Below the pieces are notes generated by a model, which saw only the letters and a list, made by a program, of their open reading frames with translations, ran no database searches and was not told the origin of the DNA. Shown here piece after piece: positions 51,284-59,370 of a stretch of 64,000 nucleotides of DNA (the first letter of the stretch is position 1; each line of letters begins with the position of its first letter). This DNA comes from Cupriavidus pauculus (GTDB lineage Bacteria > Pseudomonadota > Gammaproteobacteria > Burkholderiales > Burkholderiaceae), in assembly GCF_022179805.1 (NCBI RefSeq), contig NZ_BPUO01000021.1:24889-88888 (forward strand), given 5' to 3'. Position numbers and translations under genes: made by a program.

Positions 51284-52056
51284 CAGCGGCTACGCCATTG
51301 CCCGCGTTCGGCGGCTTCCGGCTCGACGGCAAGCGCGCGCTCGTCACGGGCGGCGGCCGCGGGCTGGGCCTGGCGGCCGCCGTGGCACTGGCCCAGGCCG
51401 GTGCCGCGGTGACGCTGGCGGCCCGCTCGGCTGATGAGCTGGAATCCGCCTGCGCCGCGATCCGCGCGCAGGGCGGCAGCGCCGACTTCATGGTGCTGGA
51501 CGTCACCGACTCGGCGGCCGTGCGGCACGCGATCGACAGCCGTCCGCCGTTCCAGGTGCTGGTCAACAACGCGGGCATGAACCGGCCCAAGCTGCTGACC
51601 GAGGTGGCCGACGACGACATCGACGCGGTGTTCGCGCTGAACGTCAAGGCCACGTTCTACGTCTGCCGCGAGGTGGCGCGCAGCCTGCAGGCCGCCGGTC
51701 TGCCGGGCTCGATCATCAATGTTTCGTCGCAGATGGGGCATGTGGGCAGCCCGCGCCGCACGCTGTACTGCGCCAGCAAGCACGCCGTGGAAGGCATGAG
51801 CAAGGCGCTGGCGTGGGAGCTGGGCCCGGCGGGCATCCGCGTCAACACGCTGTGTCCCACGTTCATCGAAACGGCCCTGACCGCGCCGATGTTCAAGGAC
51901 GCGTCGTTCCGCCAGTTCGTGCTCGACAAGATCGCGCTCGGCCGGCTGGGCCGCATCGACGAGGTGATGGGGCCCGTGGTGTTCCTGGCCAGCGACGCGT
52001 CGAGCCTGATGACGGGCAGCGCGCTGATGCTGGACGGCGGCTGGACGGCGGCATGA
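51280..52056 (+). CDS. Short-chain dehydrogenase/reductase (SDR)
   Basis: A 258-residue classical SDR from GTG 51280, which overlaps the upstream stop (GTGA). The cofactor motif is TGGGRGLG at residues 23-30, NNAG at 96-99, the catalytic Ser in NVSSQ near 150, and YCASK with Y163 and K167. It would oxidise or reduce a hydroxy/keto intermediate with NAD(P). The C-terminal VFLASDASSLMTGSALMLDG is the usual SDR ending. It is translationally coupled to the LacI gene that follows. Confidence 0.9.
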   Translation: MTAATPLPAFGGFRLDGKRALVTGGGRGLGLAAAVALAQAGAAVTLAARSADELESACAAIRAQGGSADFMVLDVTDSAAVRHAIDSRPPFQVLVNNAGMNRPKLLTEVADDDIDAVFALNVKATFYVCREVARSLQAAGLPGSIINVSSQMGHVGSPRRTLYCASKHAVEGMSKALAWELGPAGIRVNTLCPTFIETALTAPMFKDASFRQFVLDKIALGRLGRIDEVMGPVVFLASDASSLMTGSALMLDGGWTAA

Positions 52057-53120
52057 AGAAGGTCACCGCCCACGACGTGGCCCGGCTGGCGGAGGTGTCG
52101 CAATCCGCCGTCAGCCGCACGTTCACGCCCGGCGCCAGCGTGGCGCCCGAGACGCGCGAACGCATCGAGATCGCCGCGCGCAAGCTCGGCTATCGGCCCA
52201 ATGCGATTGCGCGCAGCCTCATCACGCGCCGCAGCCGGATCATCGGGCTGGTGATGAGCTATCTGGAAAACCAGTTCTACCCGGTGGTGATCGAGCGGCT
52301 GTGCCAGGCGCTGCAGCAGGACGGCTACCACGTGCTGCTGTTCATCAGCGAGACCGAGGATGCCGACAACGTGCTGGCGGACATCCTGCAGTACCAGGTG
52401 GATGGCATCGTGATGGCGTCCACGACGCTGTCGTCGGCGCTGGCCAACGATTGCCAGAACGCCGGTATTCCCGTGGTGCTGTTCAACCGCGTGGCGCAGA
52501 TGGGCGCCATGGGCGCGTTTTCCACGAGTTCGGTGACCTCCCAGAACCGCGAAGGCGGCCGGCTGGTTGGCGAACTGCTGGTGCGCACCGGGCATCGCCG
52601 CATCGCGTGGCTGGCCGGCGCCGAGAACGCATCGACCAGCCGTGACCGCGGGGCCGGGCTGCTGGACGCGCTGGGCGCGGCGGGCCTGCCATTGCATGCG
52701 CGCGGCGTGGGCCACTACGACTTTGCCGAAGCACGGCGCGCCATCCTGGAGATGTTCAGCGACACCGCCAACCAGCCTGACGCGGTATTCGTGGCCAATG
52801 ACCATATGGCCATCGCCGTGCTGGAAACGCTGCGCACCGACCTGGGCCTGCAGGTACCGCGCGACGTGTCCGTGGTGGGCTTCGACAACGTGCCCCAGGC
52901 CGCGTGGCCGTCGTTTGACCTGACCACCGTGCAGCAGAACATCGAGCAGATGGTGGATGCCACGCGCACGCTGCTGTTCGACCAGATCGGCGGCCAGGTC
53001 ATGGCACGCAGCGTGGACGTACCGTGCGTGCTGGTGGAACGCGGCACCGTGCGTGTGCGCGAAGCGGCCGAAACTGGCGCCGCCCCCAAATCCCCCCAAC
53101 GCAAGCGCAAGACAACATGA
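52053..53120 (+). CDS. LacI-family transcriptional regulator embedded in the operon
   Basis: A 355-residue regulator from ATG 52053. The N-terminal LacI helix-turn-helix and hinge are KVTAHDVARLAEVSQSAVSR and LGYRPNAIARSLITRRSRII. The sugar-binding-like effector domain runs from about 62 to 335, with PDAVFVANDHMAIAVLETLR and RDVSVVGFDNVPQAAWPSFD. Its start overlaps the SDR stop and its stop overlaps the next gene (both ATGA), so it is made as part of the operon it probably controls, allowing autoregulation. The twin TGCATACG dyads upstream of the operon suit this family. Confidence 0.92.
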   Translation: MKKVTAHDVARLAEVSQSAVSRTFTPGASVAPETRERIEIAARKLGYRPNAIARSLITRRSRIIGLVMSYLENQFYPVVIERLCQALQQDGYHVLLFISETEDADNVLADILQYQVDGIVMASTTLSSALANDCQNAGIPVVLFNRVAQMGAMGAFSTSSVTSQNREGGRLVGELLVRTGHRRIAWLAGAENASTSRDRGAGLLDALGAAGLPLHARGVGHYDFAEARRAILEMFSDTANQPDAVFVANDHMAIAVLETLRTDLGLQVPRDVSVVGFDNVPQAAWPSFDLTTVQQNIEQMVDATRTLLFDQIGGQVMARSVDVPCVLVERGTVRVREAAETGAAPKSPQRKRKTT

Positions 53121-54091
53121 ACCAACACCAAGACATCGCGGCGCTCTGTGCTGGCCGCCCCGTAGCCATCGTCGGCGCCGGGCTGGTTGGCGCCGGCTGG
53201 GCCATCGTCTTCGCCCGCGCGGGCCTGAACGTGCGGATGTTCGACGCCAATCCCGACATCACCCGCAAGGCGGTGCCGCTGATCGAGGCACAACTGGCCG
53301 GGCTGCAGCGGCATGGGCTGATCGACGAAGAGCCGGCCGTGGTGCTGGCCCGCATCACGCCGGTTGCCACGCTGGCCGAGGCGGTGGACGGTGTGGCCTA
53401 CGTACAGGAATCGGTGCTCGAACGCGTCGACGTGAAGCGGCAACTGATGGTGGATCTGGACGCGCTGGCCGCGCCCGACACCGTGATCGGCAGCTCAACG
53501 TCCGGCATTCCCGGCTCGGCCTTCGCGCTGGGGCTGTCGATTTCGCCACGCGTGCTGATCGCCCACCCGGTCAACCCGCCGTACCTGGTGCCGGTGGTGG
53601 AACTGGTGCCGTCGCCGGAAACCGCCGGGAGCACGGTCGACTTTGCCGACGCGCTGATGCGCGCCGTGGGTCAGGCCGTGGTGCACGTGCGCAAGGAAGT
53701 GGAAGGCTTTGTGCTGAACCGCCTGCAGGCTGTGCTGCTGCGCGAGGCCTGGGCGCTGGTGCAGGAAGGTGTGGCCTCGTGCGAGGACGTCGACAAGACC
53801 ATCCGCGACGGCCTGGGCTGGCGCTGGTCGTTCATGGGCCCGTTCGAGACCATCGATCTCAATGCGCCGGGCGGCGTGGCCGACTACGCGGTGCGGCTGG
53901 GGCCGCTGTACCAGCGCATTGCCGAGTCACGCACCCATGAGGCGCCCTGGGACGCCGACCTGATCCGCGAGGTGGAGTCGCACCGGCGCCAGCACCTGGC
54001 AGACGCCGACCTGGAAGCCCGCCGCGCATGGCGCGACGAACGCCTGATGGAATTTGCCGCCACCCGGCGCACGCAAGACCCAAGGACCTGA
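53117..54091 (+). CDS. 3-hydroxyacyl-CoA-dehydrogenase-fold, lambda-crystallin/L-gulonate-3-dehydrogenase-like
   Basis: A 324-residue NAD-dependent dehydrogenase from ATG 53117. The Rossmann motif is VAIVGAGLVGAGWAIVFARA. The catalytic-region segments are IGSSTSGIPGSAFA and LIAHPVNPPYLVPVVELVPS, and the C-terminal helix domain has GFVLNRLQAVLLREAWALVQ and GLGWRWSFMGPFETIDLNAP. The last two are hallmarks of the CRYL1/carnitine-dehydrogenase branch, which oxidises free hydroxy acids rather than acyl-CoAs. It would oxidise a 3-hydroxy acid intermediate here (inference). It is coupled to the LacI gene by ATGA. Confidence 0.9.
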   Translation: MNQHQDIAALCAGRPVAIVGAGLVGAGWAIVFARAGLNVRMFDANPDITRKAVPLIEAQLAGLQRHGLIDEEPAVVLARITPVATLAEAVDGVAYVQESVLERVDVKRQLMVDLDALAAPDTVIGSSTSGIPGSAFALGLSISPRVLIAHPVNPPYLVPVVELVPSPETAGSTVDFADALMRAVGQAVVHVRKEVEGFVLNRLQAVLLREAWALVQEGVASCEDVDKTIRDGLGWRWSFMGPFETIDLNAPGGVADYAVRLGPLYQRIAESRTHEAPWDADLIREVESHRRQHLADADLEARRAWRDERLMEFAATRRTQDPRT

Positions 54092-54171
54092 GCCACGTCC
54101 TTTCCAGAACACATACAACCCAGCAAGGGCACGCAGATGCCTTCATCCCGATAAAACAGGAGACCCTCACC

Positions 54172-55173
54172 ATGCAACAGCCCTTCAGCGTATCCAACCG
54201 CGCCCGCCGCCGCCTGCTTGGCGTCACTCTTGCCCTGGCCGCCTGCGGCCTGCCTGCCGCGCACGCGCAGAGCGACTACCCGAACAAGCCGATCCGCCTG
54301 ATCGTGCCGTTCGCGAATGCCGGCGTGACTGACACCAGCGCCCGCATCGTGGCTGAAAAGCTCGGCCAGCAACTGGGTCAGCAGATCGTGGTGGACAACA
54401 AGCCTGGCGCGGGCGGAAACATCGGTACGCAGATGGCGGCCAAAGCCGAACCCGATGGCTACACGCTGCTGCTCGGCTACGACGGCACGCTGGTGATCAA
54501 TCCGAACGTCTACGCCAAGGTGCCGTTCGATCCCGTGAAGGACTTCACGCCCATCGGCAAGATCGGCGACGCGCTGCTGCTGATCGCGGCCAATCCGAAG
54601 CTGGGCATCAAGACCGTGGCAGACCTGCAGAAGTACGCGAAGACGCTGCCGGGCGGCGTGTCGTACGGTAGCGCCGGCAACGGCAGCACCACGCACCTGG
54701 CCGGCGAAATGTTCCACCAGCGCACCGGCATGCCGATGACCCACGTGCCGTACAAGGGCGGTGGCCAGGCGCTGCTGGATGTGGTGGGCGGCACGCTGCC
54801 GGTGACGTTCGCCGCGGTGACCGGCGCCATGCCGTTCGTCAAGGCGGGCCAGATCGACGCGGTGGCCGTGACTTCGCGCGAGCGCGCGCCGTCGCTGCCC
54901 AACGTGCCGACGCTGATCGAGGCAGGCATGAAGGACTTCGAGATCAATTCCTGGGTGGGTCTGATGGCACCGGCCCGCACGCCGAAGCCCGTGATCGACA
55001 AGCTCAACGCCGCGCTGCAGAAGGTGCTGGCCGATCCGGCCATGCGCGAGCGTCTGTCGTCGCTGGGCATTATCGCCACGCCGGGCACGCCGGACGCCTA
55101 CGGCCGCGAGATCGTGCGTGACCTCGAAAAGAACAAGGCGATCGTCAAGGCTGCCCATATCCAGCTGGACTGA
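54172..55173 (+). CDS. Bug/TctC-family periplasmic solute-binding protein
   Basis: A 333-residue protein from ATG 54172 with an AGGAGA ribosome site. The signal peptide ends near AAHAQ. Bug motifs are YPNKPIRLIVPFANAGVTDT, IVVDNKPGAGGNIGTQMAAK, EPDGYTLLLGYDG and THVPYKGGGQALLDVVGGTL. It is the fifth gene of the plus-strand operon, 80 bp after the dehydrogenase and 3 bp before the LeuC-like gene. No TctA/TctB membrane partners are encoded nearby, so a shared permease is needed. Confidence 0.92.
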   Translation: MQQPFSVSNRARRRLLGVTLALAACGLPAAHAQSDYPNKPIRLIVPFANAGVTDTSARIVAEKLGQQLGQQIVVDNKPGAGGNIGTQMAAKAEPDGYTLLLGYDGTLVINPNVYAKVPFDPVKDFTPIGKIGDALLLIAANPKLGIKTVADLQKYAKTLPGGVSYGSAGNGSTTHLAGEMFHQRTGMPMTHVPYKGGGQALLDVVGGTLPVTFAAVTGAMPFVKAGQIDAVAVTSRERAPSLPNVPTLIEAGMKDFEINSWVGLMAPARTPKPVIDKLNAALQKVLADPAMRERLSSLGIIATPGTPDAYGREIVRDLEKNKAIVKAAHIQLD

Positions 55174-55176
55174 CCC

Positions 55177-56580
55177 ATGACCACACTGTTCGACAAGATC
55201 TGGGGCGCCCACGCGGTGGCCCGCAACGATGCCGGTGAAGACCTGGTCTATATCGACCGGCATCTGGTGCAGGAGGTCTCCAGCCCGCAGGCGTTTGCCA
55301 GCATGGCGGATTCCGGCCACGCGCTGCGTTCGTCGCCGCGCCATATCGCGGTGCAGGACCACAACGTGCCCACCACGGCGGACCGGCTGACGAATATCCC
55401 CAACGCGGAAAGCCGCGAACAGATCGCCACGCTTCGGCGTAACACGCAGGCCACCGGCATGCGGCTGTTCGACCTGGACCACCCGCTGCAAGGCATCGTC
55501 CACGTCATCGCGCCAGAGCTTGGCTATGTGTTGCCGGGCAGCACCGTGGTGTGCGGCGATTCGCACAGTGCCACGCTGGGCGCGATGGGTGCGCTGGCCT
55601 GGGGTATCGGCACCTCGGAAGTGGCGCACGTGATGAGCACGCAGAGCCTGTGGATGCGCAAGCCGCGCACGCTCGGCATCGCCATCTCGGGCGCGCTGGC
55701 GCGCGGTGTCTACGCCAAGGACCTGGCGCTGGCCATCATCCACCATATCGGCACCAGCGGCGGCAATGGCTACGGCGTCGAGTACTTTGGCCCCACGGTG
55801 CAGGCGCTGTCGATGGAGGCCCGGCTCACGCTTTGCAATTTGACGATCGAGGCGGGCTCGCGCTTCGGGCTGATCGCCCCCGATGCCACCACGCTGGCCT
55901 ACCTGCGCGACCGCGTGCAAGGCGCGGCACGCGAGCACTTTGAACAGGCCGCCCAGGTCTGGAGCGCGCTGCGCACCGATGATACGTCCGACTTCGATCG
56001 CCGCGTCGACTTCGATGCCACCACCGTCGCGCCGCTCGTGACGTGGGGCACCACGCCCGCCGACAGCGCCGAGATCACCGGCCGTGTTGGCGACGGCGCG
56101 CGCCTCGACGAGGCCGCCGAGCGCAACCGCCTGGAAGAGAACCTGGCCTACATGGGACTGGAGATTGGCCAGTCGCTGTCGTCGGTGCCCATCGACGTGG
56201 CTTTTATCGGGTCGTGCACCAATGGCCGGCTCGAAGACCTGCGCGCCGCCGCCGACGTGGTGCGCGGGCGTCGCGTGGCCACGGGTGTGCGTGCGCTGGT
56301 GGTGCCCGGGTCGGGCAGCGTCAAGCGCGCGGCCGAGTCCGAGGGCCTGGCACAGGTGTTTGTCGACGCCGGTTTTGAATGGCGCGAATCGGGCTGCTCG
56401 ATGTGCATCGGCATGAATGGCGACAGCCTGGCGCCGGGCGAGCGCTGCGCGTCCACGTCGAACCGGAATTTCGAGAACCGGCAGGGGCAGGGTGGCCGCA
56501 CTCATCTGATGAGCCCGGCCGCCGTGGCGGCGTCCGCGCTGCAGGGGCGCCTGACCGATCCCCGGGAGTACCTGGCATGA
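55177..56580 (+). CDS. LeuC-type aconitase-superfamily hydro-lyase, large subunit
   Basis: A 467-residue protein of the isopropylmalate-isomerase large-subunit family. The 4Fe-4S ligands are all present: C347 (FIGSCTNGRLEDLRAAAD), C407 and C410 (SGCSMCIGMNGDSLAPGERC), at the same positions as in E. coli LeuC. The opening LVYIDRHLVQEVSSPQAF and VVCGDSHSATLGAMGALAWG are standard. There is no leuB or leuA nearby. Instead it is followed by a LeuD-like subunit and an ICL-type lyase, so a catabolic dehydratase/isomerase acting on a substituted malate is likely (inference), comparable to dimethylmaleate hydratase. Confidence 0.9.
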   Translation: MTTLFDKIWGAHAVARNDAGEDLVYIDRHLVQEVSSPQAFASMADSGHALRSSPRHIAVQDHNVPTTADRLTNIPNAESREQIATLRRNTQATGMRLFDLDHPLQGIVHVIAPELGYVLPGSTVVCGDSHSATLGAMGALAWGIGTSEVAHVMSTQSLWMRKPRTLGIAISGALARGVYAKDLALAIIHHIGTSGGNGYGVEYFGPTVQALSMEARLTLCNLTIEAGSRFGLIAPDATTLAYLRDRVQGAAREHFEQAAQVWSALRTDDTSDFDRRVDFDATTVAPLVTWGTTPADSAEITGRVGDGARLDEAAERNRLEENLAYMGLEIGQSLSSVPIDVAFIGSCTNGRLEDLRAAADVVRGRRVATGVRALVVPGSGSVKRAAESEGLAQVFVDAGFEWRESGCSMCIGMNGDSLAPGERCASTSNRNFENRQGQGGRTHLMSPAAVAASALQGRLTDPREYLA

Positions 56581-57182
56581 AATCCGTGATTGCAGAAGTC
56601 CAAGGCCGCGCCGCCGTGATGCAGCGCGACGACATCGACACCGATGCCATCTTCCCGGGCCGCTTCCTGCGGCTGGTGCAACGCACCGGCATGGGCGCGC
56701 ACCTGTTTGCCGACTGGCTGGCCGAAGGGCGCCACGAGGTGGCCTTCATGGCCGAGCCGTCGCCGCCGCGCGTGCTGGTGGCCTTGCAGAATTTTGGCTG
56801 CGGCTCGTCGCGTGAACACGCGGTCTGGGCACTGTCCGATTACGGCGTGCAGGCTGTGGTGGCGCTGTCGTTCGGCGATATCTTCCGCAACAACTGCGTG
56901 AAGAACGGCGTGGTAGCCGCCATCGTCACGCCGGCCGACCACGCACGCCTGCTGCAGGCACTGGCCGCCGCTGGCGACGCGCCGCTGCACCTGCGGGTTG
57001 CCGAACGCAGCCTGCAATTGCCAGATGGCAGCGTCATCGCTATCACGCTGGCCGACGGGCACGCCGAACAATTGCTCTCCGCCGAGGACGAAGTGGACCG
57101 CACGCTGCGTTACGACGCCGAGCTGCGTGCCTACGAGCAGCGCGTGCAGCGCGACCAGCCGTGGCTGGCCTCGATGGACTGA
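56577..57182 (+). CDS. LeuD-type aconitase-superfamily hydro-lyase, small subunit
   Basis: A 201-residue small subunit from ATG 56577, coupled to the large subunit by an ATGA overlap. It has RDDIDTDAIFPGRFLRLVQR near residue 17, the swivelling-domain motif VALQNFGCGSSREHAVWALS near 68, and VVALSFGDIFRNNCVKNGVV near 96, all normal for LeuD. It pairs with the preceding gene product. Substrate specificity in this family sits partly in the loop near residues 30-40 (LRLVQRTGMGAH). That loop can be compared with biosynthetic LeuD and DmdB. Confidence 0.9.
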   Translation: MKSVIAEVQGRAAVMQRDDIDTDAIFPGRFLRLVQRTGMGAHLFADWLAEGRHEVAFMAEPSPPRVLVALQNFGCGSSREHAVWALSDYGVQAVVALSFGDIFRNNCVKNGVVAAIVTPADHARLLQALAAAGDAPLHLRVAERSLQLPDGSVIAITLADGHAEQLLSAEDEVDRTLRYDAELRAYEQRVQRDQPWLASMD

Positions 57183-57240
57183 GCCGCTGATCCCTACATT
57201 TCCCTTTTTCGCTTACGCACCGCGCATTACTGGAACCGCC

Positions 57241-58104
57241 ATGGCCAATCCCATCCTCCGACAAAGACTTGCCGCCAAGGAATTCATCGTCATCCCCGGC
57301 GTGCAGGACATGATCGCCACCGTCATGACGACCAAGGTCGGCTTCGACATCATCTACGGCTCGGGCTACTGGCTCACCGCGTCCAGCCTGGGGCTGCCCG
57401 ACGCCGGCATCGCCACCTACACCCAGATGGTCGACCGCATGCGCACCATCACGCGTACGTCCAAGGCCGCGCTGATCGCCGACGCCGACACCGGCTACGG
57501 CGGCCTGCTCAACGTGCACCACACGGTGCGCGGCTACGAGGAAGCTGGCGTGACCGCGATCCAGATCGAAGACCAGGAATTCCCGAAGAAGTGCGGCCAT
57601 ACGCCGTTCAAGCGCTGCGTGCCCATCGAGGACATGGTCGAGAAGATCAAGGTTGCGTCGGAAGCGCGCGAGGACAAAGAGAACTTCCTGATCATCGCCC
57701 GCACGGACGCCCGCGCCAGCCTGGGCGTGGACGACGCCATGCGCCGCATGGAAGCGTATGCGAAGGCCGGGGCCGACATCCTGTTCTTCGAGGCCCCGCA
57801 ATCGGAAGAAGAAATGCGCCGCGCCTGCGAGGCGTTCGACCTGCCGATGATGGCCAACATGGCCGACGGCGGCAAGACGCCGATCCTGCCGGCCAAGGTG
57901 CTGGAAGAGATCGGCTACTCGCTCGCGATCTTCCCGGCCATGACCAGCCTGGTGGCCGCCGCCGCAATGGAGGCGTCGCTGCGCCACCTGAAGGAAGCCG
58001 GCACCAGCCTGTCGCCTGACATCCCGATGGCCGACTTCAACGAGTTCTGCAGGTTGATCGGCTTCGAGCAGGTCTGGGATTTCGAGAAACGCTGGGCGCG
58101 CTAA
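57241..58104 (+). CDS. Isocitrate lyase/PEP mutase-family C-C lyase, copy 2
   Basis: A 287-residue protein from ATG 57241, clearly homologous to the copy at 46705. Metal-site motif DADTGYGGLLNVHHTVRGYE (D81, D83) and lyase loop FPKKCGHTPFKR (KKCGH, residues 116-120) are intact. It ends FEQVWDFEKRW, matching the other copy's ESVWDFDKRH. Cys118 predicts lyase chemistry of the methylisocitrate/dimethylmalate type. Placed directly after the LeuCD-like subunits, it would cleave the hydroxy acid they form into a 2-oxo acid and a short carboxylic acid (inference). Confidence 0.9.
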   Translation: MANPILRQRLAAKEFIVIPGVQDMIATVMTTKVGFDIIYGSGYWLTASSLGLPDAGIATYTQMVDRMRTITRTSKAALIADADTGYGGLLNVHHTVRGYEEAGVTAIQIEDQEFPKKCGHTPFKRCVPIEDMVEKIKVASEAREDKENFLIIARTDARASLGVDDAMRRMEAYAKAGADILFFEAPQSEEEMRRACEAFDLPMMANMADGGKTPILPAKVLEEIGYSLAIFPAMTSLVAAAAMEASLRHLKEAGTSLSPDIPMADFNEFCRLIGFEQVWDFEKRWAR

Positions 58105-58156
58105 GCACAACGACCCGCGACGACCCGCGACACAACAACGACAGGAGGAGACTCAA

Positions 58157-59152
58157 ATGCCGATCGCCAATCCAATCCGTGGCCGTACCCTGTATCAGGG
58201 CGCGCTGCTTCTTTCGGCTGCCGTGGCAGCCGCCACGTCGATCACGCCTGCCATGGCGCAGCCCGCATGGAAGCCGGATCGCCCGGTGACCATCGTGGTG
58301 CCCTACGTGCCGGGCGGCGGCACCGACGCCTCGGCCCGGGCCACGGCCAAGCTGCTGGGCGAGCAGTGGGGCCAACCCGTGCTGGTGGTCAACCTGCCCG
58401 GCGCGGATGGCCTGATCGGCACGCGCAAGGTCACCGAAGCCAAGCCCGATGGATACACGCTGTTGCTGCAGACGCCGGCCATCGTGCTGACCAAGCACGC
58501 GCCGTCGTTCACCGGCACCGACCCGCTGGCCAGCCTGGTGCCGGTCACCAACATCGCGCAATCACCAGGCGTGATCGTCGCCAACGGCAAATTCCCGGCC
58601 ACGTCGCTGCCGGAGTTGATCAACTATTGCAAGACCGCCACCACGCCGTGCTCGATGGGCACCGGTGAAAACGTGGCCAAGCTGTTCGGCCAGCAGTTGA
58701 AGGCCGAAGTGCTGCCGAATCTCATCGTGGTCAACTACAAGGGCACCGCGGCCATCATCACCGACATGATCGCCAACAACGTCAACTTCGCCGTGACCGG
58801 CGTGGCGTCGGCGCTGCCGCACCAGAAGGCCGGCACGCTGAAGATCGTGGCCAACCAGGGCACGCATCGCTTCGCCGGCGCGCCCGACGTGAAGACCGTG
58901 ATCGAGACCGGCTTGCCGCAGTACGAATACACCACGTGGTTTGGCCTGTTCGCACCGAAGGGCACGCCGCCGGCGGTGACGCAAGCCATCTACGCTGCTG
59001 TGCGCGAGGCCATGAGCCATGCGGAGCTGCAAAAGGCCATCACGGCGGCCGGAGCAGAACCGCTGGTGAATACGCCGGACGAATTCGCGGCCCAGGTGCG
59101 CAAGGAAGACCAGCGGTTCACGGCGCTGGCCAAGCGCTTTCCGTTGAACTGA
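58157..59152 (+). CDS. Bug/TctC-family periplasmic solute-binding protein
   Basis: A 331-residue protein with a signal peptide ending near TPAMAQ and a GGAGGAG ribosome site. The Bug marks are WKPDRPVTIVVPYVPGGGTD, VLVVNLPGADGLIGTRKVTE, KPDGYTLLLQTPA and VVNYKGTAAIITDM. It differs from the other Bugs in having a Cys pair (INYCKTATTPCSMGTGEN) that could form a disulfide in the periplasm. It is the last gene of the plus-strand operon, 52 bp after the lyase, and is followed by a strong terminator. Confidence 0.92.
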   Translation: MPIANPIRGRTLYQGALLLSAAVAAATSITPAMAQPAWKPDRPVTIVVPYVPGGGTDASARATAKLLGEQWGQPVLVVNLPGADGLIGTRKVTEAKPDGYTLLLQTPAIVLTKHAPSFTGTDPLASLVPVTNIAQSPGVIVANGKFPATSLPELINYCKTATTPCSMGTGENVAKLFGQQLKAEVLPNLIVVNYKGTAAIITDMIANNVNFAVTGVASALPHQKAGTLKIVANQGTHRFAGAPDVKTVIETGLPQYEYTTWFGLFAPKGTPPAVTQAIYAAVREAMSHAELQKAITAAGAEPLVNTPDEFAAQVRKEDQRFTALAKRFPLN

Positions 59153-59174
59153 TGGCCGTGGCGTGACGGTTCCG

Positions 59175-59207
59175 GCGCGCCGGGCCCGCACGCCTGGCGC
59201 GCTTTTT
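59175..59207 (+). terminator. Intrinsic terminator of the LeuCD/lyase operon
   Basis: GCGCGCCGGGC pairs with GCCTGGCGCGC (11-bp stem with one G-T wobble) across a 6-base loop, followed by five T. It begins 23 bp after the Bug stop codon. This is the clearest Rho-independent terminator in the window. Confidence 0.85.
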
Positions 59208-59370
59208 GTATCGGCCTGTATCGCGGGCGGGCTGGCCATACATGCCGATACGCCGGGCCTGTACGCCGGCCACAAACGCGATACATCCGGCTTTCCTAAT
59301 CCTTCGCACATACAGCGGTTCGGTGATCGATGTTGCCGAGCGGTTGTCTCCAGCATGCGAGGTGAAGGAC

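Noticed and set aside
55177..57182. Housekeeping leuC/leuD for leucine synthesis
   Set aside because: No leuB, leuA or asd is nearby and the genes are embedded in a catabolic operon with a C-C lyase, Bug proteins and LacI. Not fully excluded, because cluster cysteines match E. coli LeuC positions exactly.
58111..58130. Tandem 10-bp repeat CGACCCGCGA twice after the second lyase gene
   Set aside because: Only two short copies in a non-coding gap, with no symmetry or known role.
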